Assembly: GCF_011813015.1 (NCBI RefSeq)
Contig: NZ_QHLQ01000005.1
Span: forward strand, 1-64,000
Direction of reading: 5' to 3'
DNA: 64,000 nucleotides
Source of the DNA: Parasedimentitalea denitrificans
Lineage (GTDB): Bacteria > Pseudomonadota > Alphaproteobacteria > Rhodobacterales > Rhodobacteraceae
Below, one piece after another: positions 15,962-24,790 of the stretch; the stretch's first letter is position 1; every line of letters begins with the position of its first letter. The notes under the pieces were generated by a model, which was given only the letters and a program-made list of their open reading frames with translations, did not search any database and was not told the origin of the DNA. The translations under genes were made by a program, and so were the position numbers.

Positions 15962-16162
15962 TTAAGCAGCGTCTTCGTCGATTTCGTCAACCATAGCGAC
16001 GATTTCTTTTTCACCGTAGTTGCCGCAGGAGGGGCAAACGTGGTGAGGGCGCTTCAGTTCGCCACAGCTCGAACATTCGTTCGGGTTTGCAGCAACCAGA
16101 GAATCGTGCGCACGGCGATTGTTGCGGCGCGACTTGGATACTTTGTTCTGTTGGACAGCCAT
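15962..16162 (-). CDS. rpmF: 50S ribosomal protein L32
   Basis: The 66-residue protein starts [20 protein letters not shown]. It carries a zinc-ribbon CSSC...CPSC (about residues 31-47), the Cys-containing L32 form. The acidic tail VDEIDEDAA is typical of this order. The yceD-rpmF-plsX-fabH order is widely conserved. A 225-base spacer without a gene separates it from yceD upstream and contains an ACCAGA/TCTGGT dyad (16350-16366) just after the yceD stop. Confidence 0.96.
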   Translation of the reverse strand: MAVQQNKVSKSRRNNRRAHDSLVAANPNECSSCGELKRPHHVCPSCGNYGEKEIVAMVDEIDEDAA

Positions 16163-16387
16163 GGTCTCAACCTTTGTCTATTAGGGCCATGGGGCAGATC
16201 CCGAGGCTGATTTCGTTGTTCGTTTCAAACGGTGTGACGTGCGTTTAGGCTGTGGCCTGTCCGATGTCCAACCATAATTCCGATGAGCGCGCGAAAATAC
16301 TGCGATTCTTGCGTGATGCAAGAGCTTTTAGGCGAGCTGGGCTGCTAGAACCAGAGTTGATCTGGTCTTGGCCCATAAAAAAGCAAC

Positions 16388-16924
16388 CTATTGGTCTTTT
16401 TTGAGCTGTTCTTTCAAGTCAGCCAGCCCGGCAAAAGGCCGAGTGTCTTCATCCCGCATCGGTTCCTGACCTGGTGCGGTATAAATTGCTTCACCCAACT
16501 CAGCGTTTTCCTTCCTAGGGTACTGCGGCAATGCCAGGGCCAGCGCCTCGATCATGATGACCTGTGGGTCGATGTGGCTTTCAAGTTGATCAATGTTCTC
16601 ATCGTCAGGCATTTCCACCTCGGGTTCCTCCGAGACTTCAATGTTAGTAAGAAAATGCCGGGTTACTGGAATGTCGATACGTGTACTGACAGGATCTAAT
16701 GTGACGACACAGTTCTGGAGAATCGTTGCACCAAGTGTTGCAGTCAGCAGCCAATCTTGACGACCTTGGGCTTCGATCTTGCCGACGAACTTCACCTTGC
16801 GCAGGCCTCGGATATCCAGTTCCTCGGCCAAGGCTTTCAACATGGCTGTATCCGGCTGGATTTCAAAGGTGGTTGGGCGATTTTGGGGCAGATCGGCAAC
16901 GCGCAAAGCGGGGCTATCAGTCAT
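16388..16924 (-). CDS. YceD family protein (DUF177), LSU rRNA accumulation factor
   Basis: This 178-residue protein has the DUF177 pattern: a central CVVTLDPVSTRIDIPVTRHFL strand region and an acidic ED-rich loop (EVSEEPEVEMPDDENID) before IDPQVIMIEALALALPQYPRK. The E. coli and plant homologues are linked to 23S rRNA accumulation. The usual paired Cys of some family members is reduced to a single Cys here. It lies upstream of rpmF on the same strand, as is typical, and divergently from bamE. Confidence 0.88.
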   Translation of the reverse strand: MTDSPALRVADLPQNRPTTFEIQPDTAMLKALAEELDIRGLRKVKFVGKIEAQGRQDWLLTATLGATILQNCVVTLDPVSTRIDIPVTRHFLTNIEVSEEPEVEMPDDENIDQLESHIDPQVIMIEALALALPQYPRKENAELGEAIYTAPGQEPMRDEDTRPFAGLADLKEQLKKDQ

Positions 16925-17009
16925 TGCATCAACTTTCGTTTCTTGAACCGGAGGCCGGGTTTAGGTAATCGGGATCAAAGGCGTTATCAAGCCGCGACGG
17001 GAGAGCAAC

Positions 17010-17477
17010 ATGTTTGCAATGGCAGAATGGTTGAAATCAGCGACCAGAATGGTGGTACTGATTGGGGCGGGAGCCTCCATTGCGGGTTGCGCAACACAGT
17101 ATCGTAACCACGGATATGTTCCGTCAGAGGAAGATCTTGCTGAAGTGGTTGTCGGTGTCGATACACGGGACTCGGTGGCTGAAACCATTGGCGCGCCGTC
17201 ATCGTCAGGGGTTTTGGACGAAAGTGGCTACTACTATGTCGCCACCCGGCTGAAGCACATCGGACCCAGTCAGCCGAAACCAGTTTCGCGTGAATTGGTG
17301 GCTATCAGTTTTGACACAGCGGGGGTCGTCAGCGGTGTTGAACGTTACAGTCTCGAAGATGGCAAAGTGATTCCCTTGGAACGCCGTGTGACCAGTTCGG
17401 GTATTCAGGATAAGACATTCTTGCGTCAGTTGACGGGTAGCATTGGTAATTTCTCACCTGGGAGCTTTTTTGAGTAA
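17010..17477 (+). CDS. bamE: Outer membrane assembly lipoprotein BamE (SmpA/OmlA family)
   Basis: This 155-residue lipoprotein has a hydrophobic signal (MVVLIGAGASIAGC) with the lipobox cysteine at residue 27. The BamE fold follows: VVVGVDTRDSVAETIGAPSSSG, then SGYYYVATRLKHIGP, then a beta-strand ending SLEDGKVIPL. BamE is a small subunit of the beta-barrel assembly machine at the inner face of the outer membrane. GGGAG lies 7 bases before the ATG. It is divergent from yceD and followed closely by olsB. Confidence 0.92.
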   Translation: MFAMAEWLKSATRMVVLIGAGASIAGCATQYRNHGYVPSEEDLAEVVVGVDTRDSVAETIGAPSSSGVLDESGYYYVATRLKHIGPSQPKPVSRELVAISFDTAGVVSGVERYSLEDGKVIPLERRVTSSGIQDKTFLRQLTGSIGNFSPGSFFE

Positions 17478-17524
17478 GCTGCTTCAGCGACGCGATAGGC
17501 CGCATCAATTTAATGGGGTTCGCC

Positions 17525-18265
17525 ATGTCACAGCGCGCGGAGATCCTGCGAAAAGGGAACTATCGGGTCCGGTTTGCCCATGGGCAAATAGATCTGGCCG
17601 CGACACAGGCCTTGCGAACCCGGTGCTTTGGCACTGCTGAGATGGATCTGGACCCGTTTGATGCCCTGTGTGACCATGTCTTGATTGAGGACCTGCGGTC
17701 GCGGGAAGTGGTTTGCTCTTTCAGGGTATTGGAACTGGGGGATGGTGGACAGATCTCCGCCAGCTATTCGGGGCAGTTCTATGACCTGTCGCGGCTTGCT
17801 GAATATCCCCACCCGATGATCGAAGTTGGACGCTTTTGCAGTCACCCAGAGTGGAGCGATCCGGACATCTTGCGTCTTGCCTGGCTAGCGCTAACCCGCA
17901 TTGTCGAAGACCGCAGTGTGCAAATGCTATTTGGGTGCTCGTCATTTGCCGGAACTGAAGTGGAACGCCATCTGGATGCTTTTGCGGTTCTGCAGCAGCG
18001 CTACCTTGCACCTGAACATTGGCGACCGCAGGCTAAGGCCGCGGATCTATTTTGGTTTGATGACTTGCAATGTCGCAAGACAGATGGCGCGAAGGGCATG
18101 CTGAATGTTCCACCCTTGCTGCGTAGCTATCTTATGATGGGTGGTTGGGTAAGCGATCATGCGGTGATTGATGTAGAATTGAACACGTTGCATGTTTTTA
18201 CCGGGTTGGAAGTTGCAGCGATTCCGGCGTCTCGCCAACGTCTGCTTCGGGGGCTGGCTGGGTGA
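17525..18265 (+). CDS. olsB: L-ornithine N-alpha-acyltransferase OlsB (hemolysin-like GNAT)
   Basis: OlsB transfers a 3-hydroxyacyl chain from ACP to ornithine, the first step of ornithine-lipid synthesis. The 246-residue product has the family segments YRVRFAHGQIDLAATQALRTRCF, DPFDALCDHVLIED, GQFYDLSRL and EVGRFCSHPEW, and the LLRSYLMMGGWVSDHAVID region near the C-terminus. The ATG at 17525 is preferred; another at 17513 would add four residues. The OlsA acyltransferase usually found alongside is not in this neighbourhood. Confidence 0.85.
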   Translation: MSQRAEILRKGNYRVRFAHGQIDLAATQALRTRCFGTAEMDLDPFDALCDHVLIEDLRSREVVCSFRVLELGDGGQISASYSGQFYDLSRLAEYPHPMIEVGRFCSHPEWSDPDILRLAWLALTRIVEDRSVQMLFGCSSFAGTEVERHLDAFAVLQQRYLAPEHWRPQAKAADLFWFDDLQCRKTDGAKGMLNVPPLLRSYLMMGGWVSDHAVIDVELNTLHVFTGLEVAAIPASRQRLLRGLAG

Positions 18266-18297
18266 TTTTAGGTATTTAAGACAAGAAGAAATCAGGG
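18266..18297 (+). repeat. Intergenic repeat copy D (divergent)
   Basis: Just after the olsB stop the plus strand reads TTTTAGGTATTTAAGAC, then AAGAAGAAATCAGGG. It shares the TATTTAA core and CAAGAAGAA tail with copies A and B but lacks the GC-rich head. Here the tail points away from the preceding stop codon. Confidence 0.4.
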
Positions 18298-18350
18298 AGT
18301 GACGGGTGGTTGTCGTTGACCTGCCTTAGGTCGCGCGGTAGCAGGCTGCC

Positions 18351-20156
18351 ATGGCACGTATTCCTCTTATGCAGATGTCCGGTATTGCGCTGACCTTTGG
18401 TGGCGATCCGGTGTTTTCCGATCTTGATCTGGTGGTTCAACCCAGCGACCGTGTGGCGCTGGTTGGCCGAAATGGATCGGGTAAATCCACACTGATGAAG
18501 GTGATGGCGGGGTTGGTTGAGGCTGACACTGGCACCATCGTCATCCCTCCGGGCCGATCCGTTGGCTATATGGAACAGGATCCGAGCATGGCGGGGTTTG
18601 CCACGTTGGGGGATTTTGCCTGTAGCGAATTGGACCCGGGCGAGCTGTATAAGGTTGAGCGGGCCGGGGAAGGGTTGAAATTTGACCCCGCGCGATCGGT
18701 TGAAACGGCATCTGGAGGTGAACGTCGCCGGGCGGCATTGGCCAAGCTGATGGCCGAAGCCCCTGATCTGATGCTGCTGGACGAGCCGACCAACCATTTG
18801 GATATCGAGGCGATTGGCTGGCTAGAGGGCGAGTTGAAGTCGACCCGTGCCGCTTATGTTCTGATTTCGCATGACCGCGCGTTTTTGCGTGCGCTGACCC
18901 GTGCCACACTGTGGATTGATCGCGGAAAGGTCCGACGGCAGGAAAAGGGTTTTGACGCCTTTGAAGCTTGGCGTGATACAATCTGGGAAGAAGAGGACAT
19001 GCAGCGCCACAAGCTGAACCGGCTGATCAAGTCGGAAGCTCGCTGGGCGGTGGAAGGCATCAGTGCGCGCCGCAAGCGGAACATGGGCCGAGTGCGCGCC
19101 CTGCGTGACTTGCGCGCTGAGCGGTCTTCTCAGATCAAACGTCAAGGAACCGCTGATTTTGCGCTGGATAGCTCTCCGAAATCGGGGCGCAAGGTCATTG
19201 AGGCCGAGGGCGTGAGCAAGGGGTTTGGCGACAAGCAGATCGTCAAAGACTTTTCGATCAAGGTGCAGCGCGGCGATCGTGTTGCCTTTGTCGGGCCTAA
19301 CGGAGTGGGGAAAACCACGCTGTTGAAAATGTTGCTGGGGCTGGAGGAACCGGATTCTGGAACGGTCAAACAGGGCACCAAACTGGAAATCGCATTATTT
19401 GATCAGGCAAGGGATCAGCTGAACCCGGACCTGAGCCTGTGGGACAATCTGACCACCGACCCGGAAATGGGTGTATCGGGCAAGGCGGATCAGGTGATGG
19501 TGCGTGGCAACCCCAAGCATGTCGTTGGTTACCTGAAGGATTTCCTTTTTGACGAACGTCAGGCGCGGGCGCCGGTGCGGTCCTTGTCGGGCGGTGAGAA
19601 GGCGCGTTTGCTGCTGGCAAAGCTGATGGCGCGGCAAAGCAACCTGCTCGTCTTGGATGAACCGACCAACGATCTGGACATCGAAACGCTGGATCTGTTG
19701 CAGGAGCTGTTGGATAGCTACGACGGAACCGTGCTGCTGGTCAGTCACGACCGGGATTTTCTGGATCGGGTCGCCACGACCACCATTGCGATGGAAGGGG
19801 ATGGCCGGGCGACTGCCTATGCTGGCGGCTGGACCGACTATCTGGCGCAGCGCGCGCCTATTGAGGCAGAGAAAACCGAAAAGGCAAAAAGCGCTAAGAC
19901 CAAGGCCAAGCAAGAGGCCAAGGTGGTTTCTGGGCTTTCGTTCACTGAAAAGCACCGGCTGGAAGCCCTGCCGGCTGAGATCGAGCGGCTGGAGCAGGAA
20001 ATCGCCAAGCTGGAAGAGCTGATGATGGATCCGGAGCTGTTCACGCGGGAGCCTGTGAAGTTCAAGAAGGCCACAGAAGCGTTGCAGCAGAGGCAGCAGA
20101 AACTGTCTGCGTCAGAGGAAGAATGGATGGAGTTGGAGGAAAAAGCCGGGGGCTGA
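18351..20156 (+). CDS. ABC-F family ATP-binding protein (Uup type)
   Basis: This soluble protein of 601 residues has two ATPase domains and no membrane segments. Walker A motifs are GRNGSGKST (about 40-48) and GPNGVGKTT (about 316-324). ABC signatures are ASGGERRRAAL and LSGGEKARLLL, each followed by LLLDEPTNHLD or LVLDEPTNDLD. The linker between the domains has the basic ABC-F interdomain region. A C-terminal coiled coil (about 520-601, KAKQEAK...LEEKAGG) is typical of Uup. ABC-F proteins act on ribosomes; Uup binds branched DNA or ribosomes. A second, different ABC-F gene is at 55478-57331. Confidence 0.93.
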   Translation: MARIPLMQMSGIALTFGGDPVFSDLDLVVQPSDRVALVGRNGSGKSTLMKVMAGLVEADTGTIVIPPGRSVGYMEQDPSMAGFATLGDFACSELDPGELYKVERAGEGLKFDPARSVETASGGERRRAALAKLMAEAPDLMLLDEPTNHLDIEAIGWLEGELKSTRAAYVLISHDRAFLRALTRATLWIDRGKVRRQEKGFDAFEAWRDTIWEEEDMQRHKLNRLIKSEARWAVEGISARRKRNMGRVRALRDLRAERSSQIKRQGTADFALDSSPKSGRKVIEAEGVSKGFGDKQIVKDFSIKVQRGDRVAFVGPNGVGKTTLLKMLLGLEEPDSGTVKQGTKLEIALFDQARDQLNPDLSLWDNLTTDPEMGVSGKADQVMVRGNPKHVVGYLKDFLFDERQARAPVRSLSGGEKARLLLAKLMARQSNLLVLDEPTNDLDIETLDLLQELLDSYDGTVLLVSHDRDFLDRVATTTIAMEGDGRATAYAGGWTDYLAQRAPIEAEKTEKAKSAKTKAKQEAKVVSGLSFTEKHRLEALPAEIERLEQEIAKLEELMMDPELFTREPVKFKKATEALQQRQQKLSASEEEWMELEEKAGG

Positions 20157-20157
20157 A

Positions 20158-20177
20158 ATGTTTCGCGCGCGAAACAT
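20158..20177. promoter_or_regulatory. Perfect 20-bp palindrome, possible protein-binding site
   Basis: The sequence ATGTTTCGCGCGCGAAACAT is its own reverse complement, 2 bases after the ABC-F stop. It resembles a ParB parS half-site arrangement (TGTTTC...GAAACA) but with a GCGCGC centre two bases longer than the usual ACGT. As RNA it could form an 8-bp stem with a CGCG loop, but there is no T-tract. The remaining 20178-20371 stretch holds no gene. Confidence 0.4.
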
Positions 20178-20371
20178 TGGCTAAAACTGTCGGCATTTTC
20201 TTAAGGGGTTGGTTGGTTTTCCTACCAATCACTTAGGTGTGGTGTGGTTAAGTTGCGCGAGATAGCGCAGTGAAAACGATCAATTATTTTTTTGCAGAAG
20301 CGTTCGGCCAAATAATCTGGCCGATTTAGGCAACGGTCGGGGTGCTGCGCCGGGCGCAACACCCTGTTCGC

Positions 20372-21127
20372 TCAGCGCATACGTAGCGCGCCGTCTAGGC
20401 GAATAACTTCGCCGTTCAAATACCCCATTTCAACAATGAAACCGGCGGTGCGGCCATATTCGGATGCATCGCCCAAACGGGGCGGGTTGGGCACATCTGC
20501 AGCCAGTTGTGCCTGAACTTCTTCGGGAAGGCCCGCCAGCATTGGTGTCATGAAGATGCCTGGCGCAATTGTCATGACGCGGATACCAGTCGAGGCGAGA
20601 TCACGGGCCATGGGCAGGCACATGCCGATCACGCCGCCCTTGGAGGCAGAGTAGGCAACCTGGCCTTTTTGGCCCTCGATTGCGGCAACTGATGCGGTGT
20701 TGATAATCACGCCACGCGCGCCATCAGGCTCTGGGTCGTTCTTGGCGATCTCAACTGCGGCCAGGCGTGCGACATTGAAGGTGCCGACCAGATTGATGTC
20801 GATGGTTTTCTTGTATGCGTCCAGCGGGTGAGGGCCATCACGGCCGACGGTTTTGATGCCGTAGGCAATGCCTGCACAGTTCACACAGACTGAAATACGG
20901 CCCATTTTTTCGACGGCGTAGCTGATGGCGGCGGCGACCGAGTCTTCGTCGGTAACGTCGGTCTGAATGAAGTGTCCACCGATTTCGGCGGCGATGGCCG
21001 GGCCGCGCTCAGCGTCGCGGTCCAGTATTGTTACTTTGGCCCCGTTTTCGGCGAAGTGCCGTGCTGTGGCTTCACCAAGTCCCGAAGCGCCGCCAGTGAT
21101 AACGGCAGCTGTGGTCGACAAATTCAT
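20372..21127 (-). CDS. Short-chain dehydrogenase/reductase (3-hydroxyacyl-CoA dehydrogenase type-2-like)
   Basis: The 251-residue protein has the classical SDR pattern: [15 protein letters not shown] (about 11-25) for NAD binding, Asp35-37 favouring NAD(H), NCAGIAYG, and the catalytic Ser...YxxxK in [10 protein letters not shown] and VAYSASKGG. The sequence [27 protein letters not shown] resembles the HSD17B10 group that oxidises 3-hydroxyacyl-CoA and branched-chain intermediates. A palindromic operator candidate lies 21 bases before its start. Substrate is inferred from similarity only. Confidence 0.85.
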   Translation of the reverse strand: MNLSTTAAVITGGASGLGEATARHFAENGAKVTILDRDAERGPAIAAEIGGHFIQTDVTDEDSVAAAISYAVEKMGRISVCVNCAGIAYGIKTVGRDGPHPLDAYKKTIDINLVGTFNVARLAAVEIAKNDPEPDGARGVIINTASVAAIEGQKGQVAYSASKGGVIGMCLPMARDLASTGIRVMTIAPGIFMTPMLAGLPEEVQAQLAADVPNPPRLGDASEYGRTAGFIVEMGYLNGEVIRLDGALRMR

Positions 21128-21147
21128 GTAGGCAATTCCTTGTGATT

Positions 21148-21165
21148 TCTGAACACATGTTCAGA
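21148..21165. promoter_or_regulatory. Palindromic operator candidate upstream of the SDR gene
   Basis: TCTGAAC-ACAT-GTTCAGA has perfect 7-bp arms around a 4-base centre, 21-38 bases before the SDR start codon. Dyads of this size are typical operators for TetR-family repressors of acyl-CoA catabolic genes. No regulator gene is adjacent in the window. Confidence 0.5.
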
Positions 21166-21178
21166 TAGTCACATGTGC

Positions 21179-22123
21179 CTAGACCTGTCCAGTTTTCCGG
21201 GGCGTCATTAATCCGCGATCAAGCGCCGCAAGGGGCCTCAGAAGGCGCCCCATTGGCGGCCAGTAGCCCCAAGTGCCGCCCAGTTCGTGCAGTTTGGCAC
21301 CGGTTCCAAGTTTGAAACGGGCCAAGCCTGCGGCATCCTCGGTGTTGATTAGGCCCAGGTCCAGTTCGACATAGTCCTTGGCTGCAAGCCAGGACATGGC
21401 GTTCCACATGAGCAGATTGTGCGCAGACAGGGCGCGACCCCGATCTGTTGTGTGGCTGATGTGGTAGCTGGCGCAGGTGCCGTGGCACAGGATCAAGACG
21501 GCAGCGACGACCTCTTTACCTTCAAAGGCCTGGAACAGTTTTGCCTTACCAGGGTTTTCGCGAACAAAGGCTAGGGTGAGATCCTGTGGCCAATTGCGGT
21601 AACCACGCTGCCCCTGTTGAATGGCTTCGGCCTGCAGTAGCCAGTGGGCTGGGTCCAGCGGCATGTTCTGCCGGGTGACGCGCAATGCCTGCGATTCGGC
21701 GTGTTTCAGGCGGTTGCGCCATTTCTGATGCAGCGCGGCGCGGCGCTCTTCCTTGGGGGCGGTCAGGTCAAGGCGTGCAATCTGAGCTGGGCTCATCAAT
21801 GGCACCGCGCCTGTCTTGAACAGCTCTGGTGTTGGGTTTTCTGGTGACAGAATGACCGGGGTACGGCGCAGGCCCTGTTCTTGGAGCAGCTCAACTAGGC
21901 GCAGTGGCTTGTCGATGCGCGCGCGATTGACCATCGCCACGTCAACGCAGCCCATAATACGACGTCGCATGACCACAGTGTCGTTTAGTTGGTTCAAAAC
22001 CAAAGGCTCTTGCCCGTGCGACCGTAAAGCACGCGCAAATTCTTGCGACTGGGCGAGGGAGCGGATTGGCGTGGATCGTTGTATGGGGCGGGGCATGACA
22101 TCAGCAGGCATAAAATCAAACAT
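21179..22123 (-). CDS. GNAT / BioF2-like acetyltransferase-domain protein
   Basis: The C-terminal half (about residues 150-300) has the fold of Acetyltransf_6-type enzymes: QKWRNRLKHAESQALRV, GKAKLFQAFEGKEVVAAVLILCHGTCASYHISHTTDRGRAL and LDLGLINTEDAAGLARFKLGTGA. Related proteins ligate amino acids in peptidoglycan or act on lipids; the substrate here is unknown. The open frame runs to 22309, but the ATG at 22123 (MFDFMPADVMPRPIQ) fits better because it avoids overlap with the divergent small gene at 22151. The start is uncertain; an ATG at 22096 is also possible. Confidence 0.7.
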   Translation of the reverse strand: MFDFMPADVMPRPIQRSTPIRSLAQSQEFARALRSHGQEPLVLNQLNDTVVMRRRIMGCVDVAMVNRARIDKPLRLVELLQEQGLRRTPVILSPENPTPELFKTGAVPLMSPAQIARLDLTAPKEERRAALHQKWRNRLKHAESQALRVTRQNMPLDPAHWLLQAEAIQQGQRGYRNWPQDLTLAFVRENPGKAKLFQAFEGKEVVAAVLILCHGTCASYHISHTTDRGRALSAHNLLMWNAMSWLAAKDYVELDLGLINTEDAAGLARFKLGTGAKLHELGGTWGYWPPMGRLLRPLAALDRGLMTPRKTGQV

Positions 22124-22150
22124 GCGCCCATTAACGCTGTGGAAACCTAA

Positions 22151-22306
22151 ATGATGGTTAATGAAACCATGAAAAATCAATATAAAATCTTGGGGCATCA
22201 TGCGCCTGGTCCACGGATGACCAAAGCCGCTGCATTTTTGCTGGCGACGGCCCTGTCGGTACCCGTTTTTGTGCTGCTGAATTGCATTGCCTGGCTTGTG
22301 GGGTAA
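22151..22306 (+). CDS. Small single-pass membrane protein
   Basis: An ATG at 22151 with GGAAA six bases upstream opens a 51-residue frame beginning MMVNETMKNQYKILG. It has a polar N-terminal half, then a hydrophobic helix (AAFLLATALSVPVFVLLNCI) ending in AWLVG and TAA. It is below the usual length cutoff for gene callers. It faces the GNAT gene divergently and precedes the phytanoyl-CoA dioxygenase-like gene by 80 bases that hold two inverted repeats. I do not know its family. Topology and ribosome-binding site support a real gene. Confidence 0.5.
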   Translation: MMVNETMKNQYKILGHHAPGPRMTKAAAFLLATALSVPVFVLLNCIAWLVG

Positions 22307-22316
22307 CACTGGGCTC

Positions 22317-22338
22317 TTGTTTGCAATGTTGCAAACAA
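22317..22338. promoter_or_regulatory. Inverted repeat upstream of the PhyH-type gene
   Basis: TTGTTTGCAA (22317-22326) and TTGCAAACAA (22329-22338) are perfect 10-bp arms separated by TG. It lies 11 bases after the small gene's stop and 48 bases ahead of the oxygenase start. The compact symmetry suits a protein operator better than a terminator, since no T-tract follows. Confidence 0.5.
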
Positions 22339-22357
22339 ATCAGAGCGGCCTTAGCCT

Positions 22358-22382
22358 GACCCCACACAGAAATGTGAGGGTC
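22358..22382 (+). promoter_or_regulatory. Hairpin overlapping the ribosome-binding site of the PhyH-type gene
   Basis: GACCC...CACA, a GAAA loop and TGTG...GGGTC form a nearly perfect hairpin. The 3' arm includes GAGGG, the likely Shine-Dalgarno sequence for the ATG at 22387. Folding would hide the ribosome-binding site, so translation could be controlled. This is inference from base pairing only. Confidence 0.4.
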
Positions 22383-22386
22383 CAAG

Positions 22387-23349
22387 ATGTTCTTTCGAAA
22401 GAAGTCGGGCAATCTGGTTAAGGGAAAGTCGCCCTGGTACTGCGCGCCCATTGAAAAACAACGTGATTTTGTCAAAAACAAAGCGCCGAAGGATCTGCGG
22501 ACCTGGGCCGAACTATTTGTTGAGGAGGGCGTTGTTGTCGTAGAACAGTCGGTCTCTCAGGCGATGATCGATGAGGCGCTGGCCGGGTTTTCCAAATTGG
22601 TTGCCGACAACAAAGAGGCATTTTCGTCGGCCGCGGATGCGCAGGGCAATTATGCGCGGTTGATCAATCTGCACTTGGTGCTGCCTCAGATGCAGAAACT
22701 GTATTTTGAGAACAAGGCACTGCGTCTGCTGGAGTTTCTGTTTCAGGCGCGTCCTGCGCTGTACACGTCGTTGTACTTCCAGCGCGGATCAACGCAGCCG
22801 CTGCATAGGGATACGCCGTTTTTCACCACCAACCCACGTCAGTACTATGTTGGGTTCTGGGTGGCGCTAGAGGACGCGACGACCCGGAACGGAACGTTGC
22901 AGGTTGTGCGCGGCGGTCATCTGTTGCCTGAACTGGATTTGAAGGCATTGGCCCGATCCAAATACGAAGACGGGCAGGGGGTTGAGGCCTTTGATATGGA
23001 TATGTGGAAATCCTATCAGGCAGGTATGATGGAGTCTGTCGAGGCGGCAGGACTGAAACCTGAACCGTTGGACATCAAGGCCGGGTCAACGGTGCTGTGG
23101 CATCCGCACTTACCGCATGGGGGAACACCGATTGCCGATAAGGGATCAACGCGGAACTCTCTAGTGGTCCACACGACGCCCAAAGGGGTGCCGGTCGGGC
23201 ATCAGGATGCGTTTTATGGGCGGGATGAAGACAGACCGATCGAGGCTAGCTGGAGCTATCGCAACATGGGGCCCGCCGATATGGTCGAACACGGACAGAT
23301 TGATATCGGCCACAATACAACGATCCTGCTTGAGAATGTTGTGGTCTGA
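22387..23349 (+). CDS. Phytanoyl-CoA dioxygenase (PhyH) family protein
   Basis: This 320-residue protein belongs to the Fe(II)/2-oxoglutarate oxygenase superfamily. The facial triad is visible as His and Asp in LHRDTPFF (about residues 138-145) and the distal His in LPHGGTP. The Arg of STRNSLVVHTT is a likely 2-oxoglutarate ligand. Phytanoyl-CoA hydroxylases, ectoine hydroxylases and many small-molecule hydroxylases share this fold, so the substrate is open. It is preceded by two inverted repeats and is convergent with tyrS. Confidence 0.85.
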   Translation: MFFRKKSGNLVKGKSPWYCAPIEKQRDFVKNKAPKDLRTWAELFVEEGVVVVEQSVSQAMIDEALAGFSKLVADNKEAFSSAADAQGNYARLINLHLVLPQMQKLYFENKALRLLEFLFQARPALYTSLYFQRGSTQPLHRDTPFFTTNPRQYYVGFWVALEDATTRNGTLQVVRGGHLLPELDLKALARSKYEDGQGVEAFDMDMWKSYQAGMMESVEAAGLKPEPLDIKAGSTVLWHPHLPHGGTPIADKGSTRNSLVVHTTPKGVPVGHQDAFYGRDEDRPIEASWSYRNMGPADMVEHGQIDIGHNTTILLENVVV

Positions 23350-23396
23350 CAGGTTGTTACCGGCCCACATGGGATGCAGGCCGGTCTCATTAGGGC

Positions 23397-24650
23397 TTAG
23401 CCGTCTAGCTGTACCAGTGCGTGGCGCTTTTTGCCGGCGCTTAGCTTGATCGGAGAGGACAACGCAGCGGCGTCAATCATCAACCCTGCGTTGGTCAGCG
23501 GTTCGTCGTCCAGCTTGGCACCATTTTCCTTGATCAGGCGCTTGGCGTCTTTGCCCGACTTGGCGAGACCGGATTTCACGATCAGCTGCACAATGGAAAT
23601 GCCATCGCCCAGATCGGACGCGGACAGGGTCACTGTTGGCAAATCATCACCAACGCCACCTTTTTCAAACACTTCGCGTGCAGTGGCTTCGGCGGCTTTG
23701 GCAGCTTCGGCACCGTGCAACAGTGCGGTGACTTCGTTTGCCAGGCGGATCTTGGCTTCGTTGATCTCGGACCCTTCGAGCGCGCCTAGACGGTCGCATT
23801 CTTCGATAGGCAGTTCTGTATAGAGCTTCAGGAACCGACCAACATCAGCATCGGTGGTATTGCGCCAGAACTGCCAGAACTCATACGACGACAACATGTC
23901 GGGGTTCAGCCAGACCGCGCCGGACTGCGATTTACCCATCTTCTTGCCGTCAGACGTGGTCAGTAGTGGCGAAGTCAGGCCGTAGACTTCTCCGTCGATG
24001 GTGCGGCGGGTCAGGTCGATACCGTTGACGATATTGCCCCACTGATCGGAACCACCCATCTGAAGGATACATTTGTACCGGCTGTGAAGCTCCATGAAAT
24101 CATAGGCTTGCAGGATCATGTAGTTGAACTCAAGAAAGCTGAGCGACTGCTCGCGGTCCAGACGGGATTTGACCGATTCAAATGCCAGCATCCGGTTGAC
24201 CGAGAAGTGACGGCCAATGTCACGTAGGAATTCCAGGTAGTTCAACCCATCCAGCCATTCGGCGTTATTGATCATCACAGCGCCGTTTTCGCTGTCGTTG
24301 TAATCGACATAGGCCGAGAACACTTTCTTGATGCCGGCGATATTGGCGTCGATCTGTTCTTCGGTCAGCAGCGGGCGTTCATCCGCACGGAACGACGGAT
24401 CGCCCACCTTGGTGGTGCCGCCGCCCATCAGGGTGATTGGTTTGTGGCCGGTTTTCTGGAACCAGCGCAGCATCATGATCTGGATCAGCGATCCAACGTG
24501 CAGTGACTTGGCAGTAGCATCAAAACCAATGTAGGCTGGTTGGCCCGGTGTCATCAGAGCTTCGTCCAATCCCTGATAGTCGGTGCAATCGGCTAGATAG
24601 CCGCGCTCTATCATTACGCGCATAAATTCCGATTTGGGATGGTAGGTCAT
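23397..24650 (-). CDS. tyrS: Tyrosyl-tRNA synthetase
   Basis: This class I aminoacyl-tRNA synthetase has 417 residues, the normal length. The HIGH-type motif appears as LHVGSL (residues about 49-54) and the KMSKS-type motif as KKMGKSQS. The amino-acid pocket region is [18 protein letters not shown]...[15 protein letters not shown]. The C-terminal S4 RNA-binding domain spans about 340-417. It is monocistronic and divergent from anmK. Confidence 0.97.
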   Translation of the reverse strand: MTYHPKSEFMRVMIERGYLADCTDYQGLDEALMTPGQPAYIGFDATAKSLHVGSLIQIMMLRWFQKTGHKPITLMGGGTTKVGDPSFRADERPLLTEEQIDANIAGIKKVFSAYVDYNDSENGAVMINNAEWLDGLNYLEFLRDIGRHFSVNRMLAFESVKSRLDREQSLSFLEFNYMILQAYDFMELHSRYKCILQMGGSDQWGNIVNGIDLTRRTIDGEVYGLTSPLLTTSDGKKMGKSQSGAVWLNPDMLSSYEFWQFWRNTTDADVGRFLKLYTELPIEECDRLGALEGSEINEAKIRLANEVTALLHGAEAAKAAEATAREVFEKGGVGDDLPTVTLSASDLGDGISIVQLIVKSGLAKSGKDAKRLIKENGAKLDDEPLTNAGLMIDAAALSSPIKLSAGKKRHALVQLDG

Positions 24651-24790
24651 GATGTGCCTCGGCTATGGATTGCGTCGGACTGTATAAAACGCAATTGCGG
24701 CAGTGGGAACAGGTTTTCGAGAGAAAAACACTATCCTATAAGGATGGTTAACAGGCAGAAGAGATCCGGCAGGACCAAAAGGGGCTGAGA

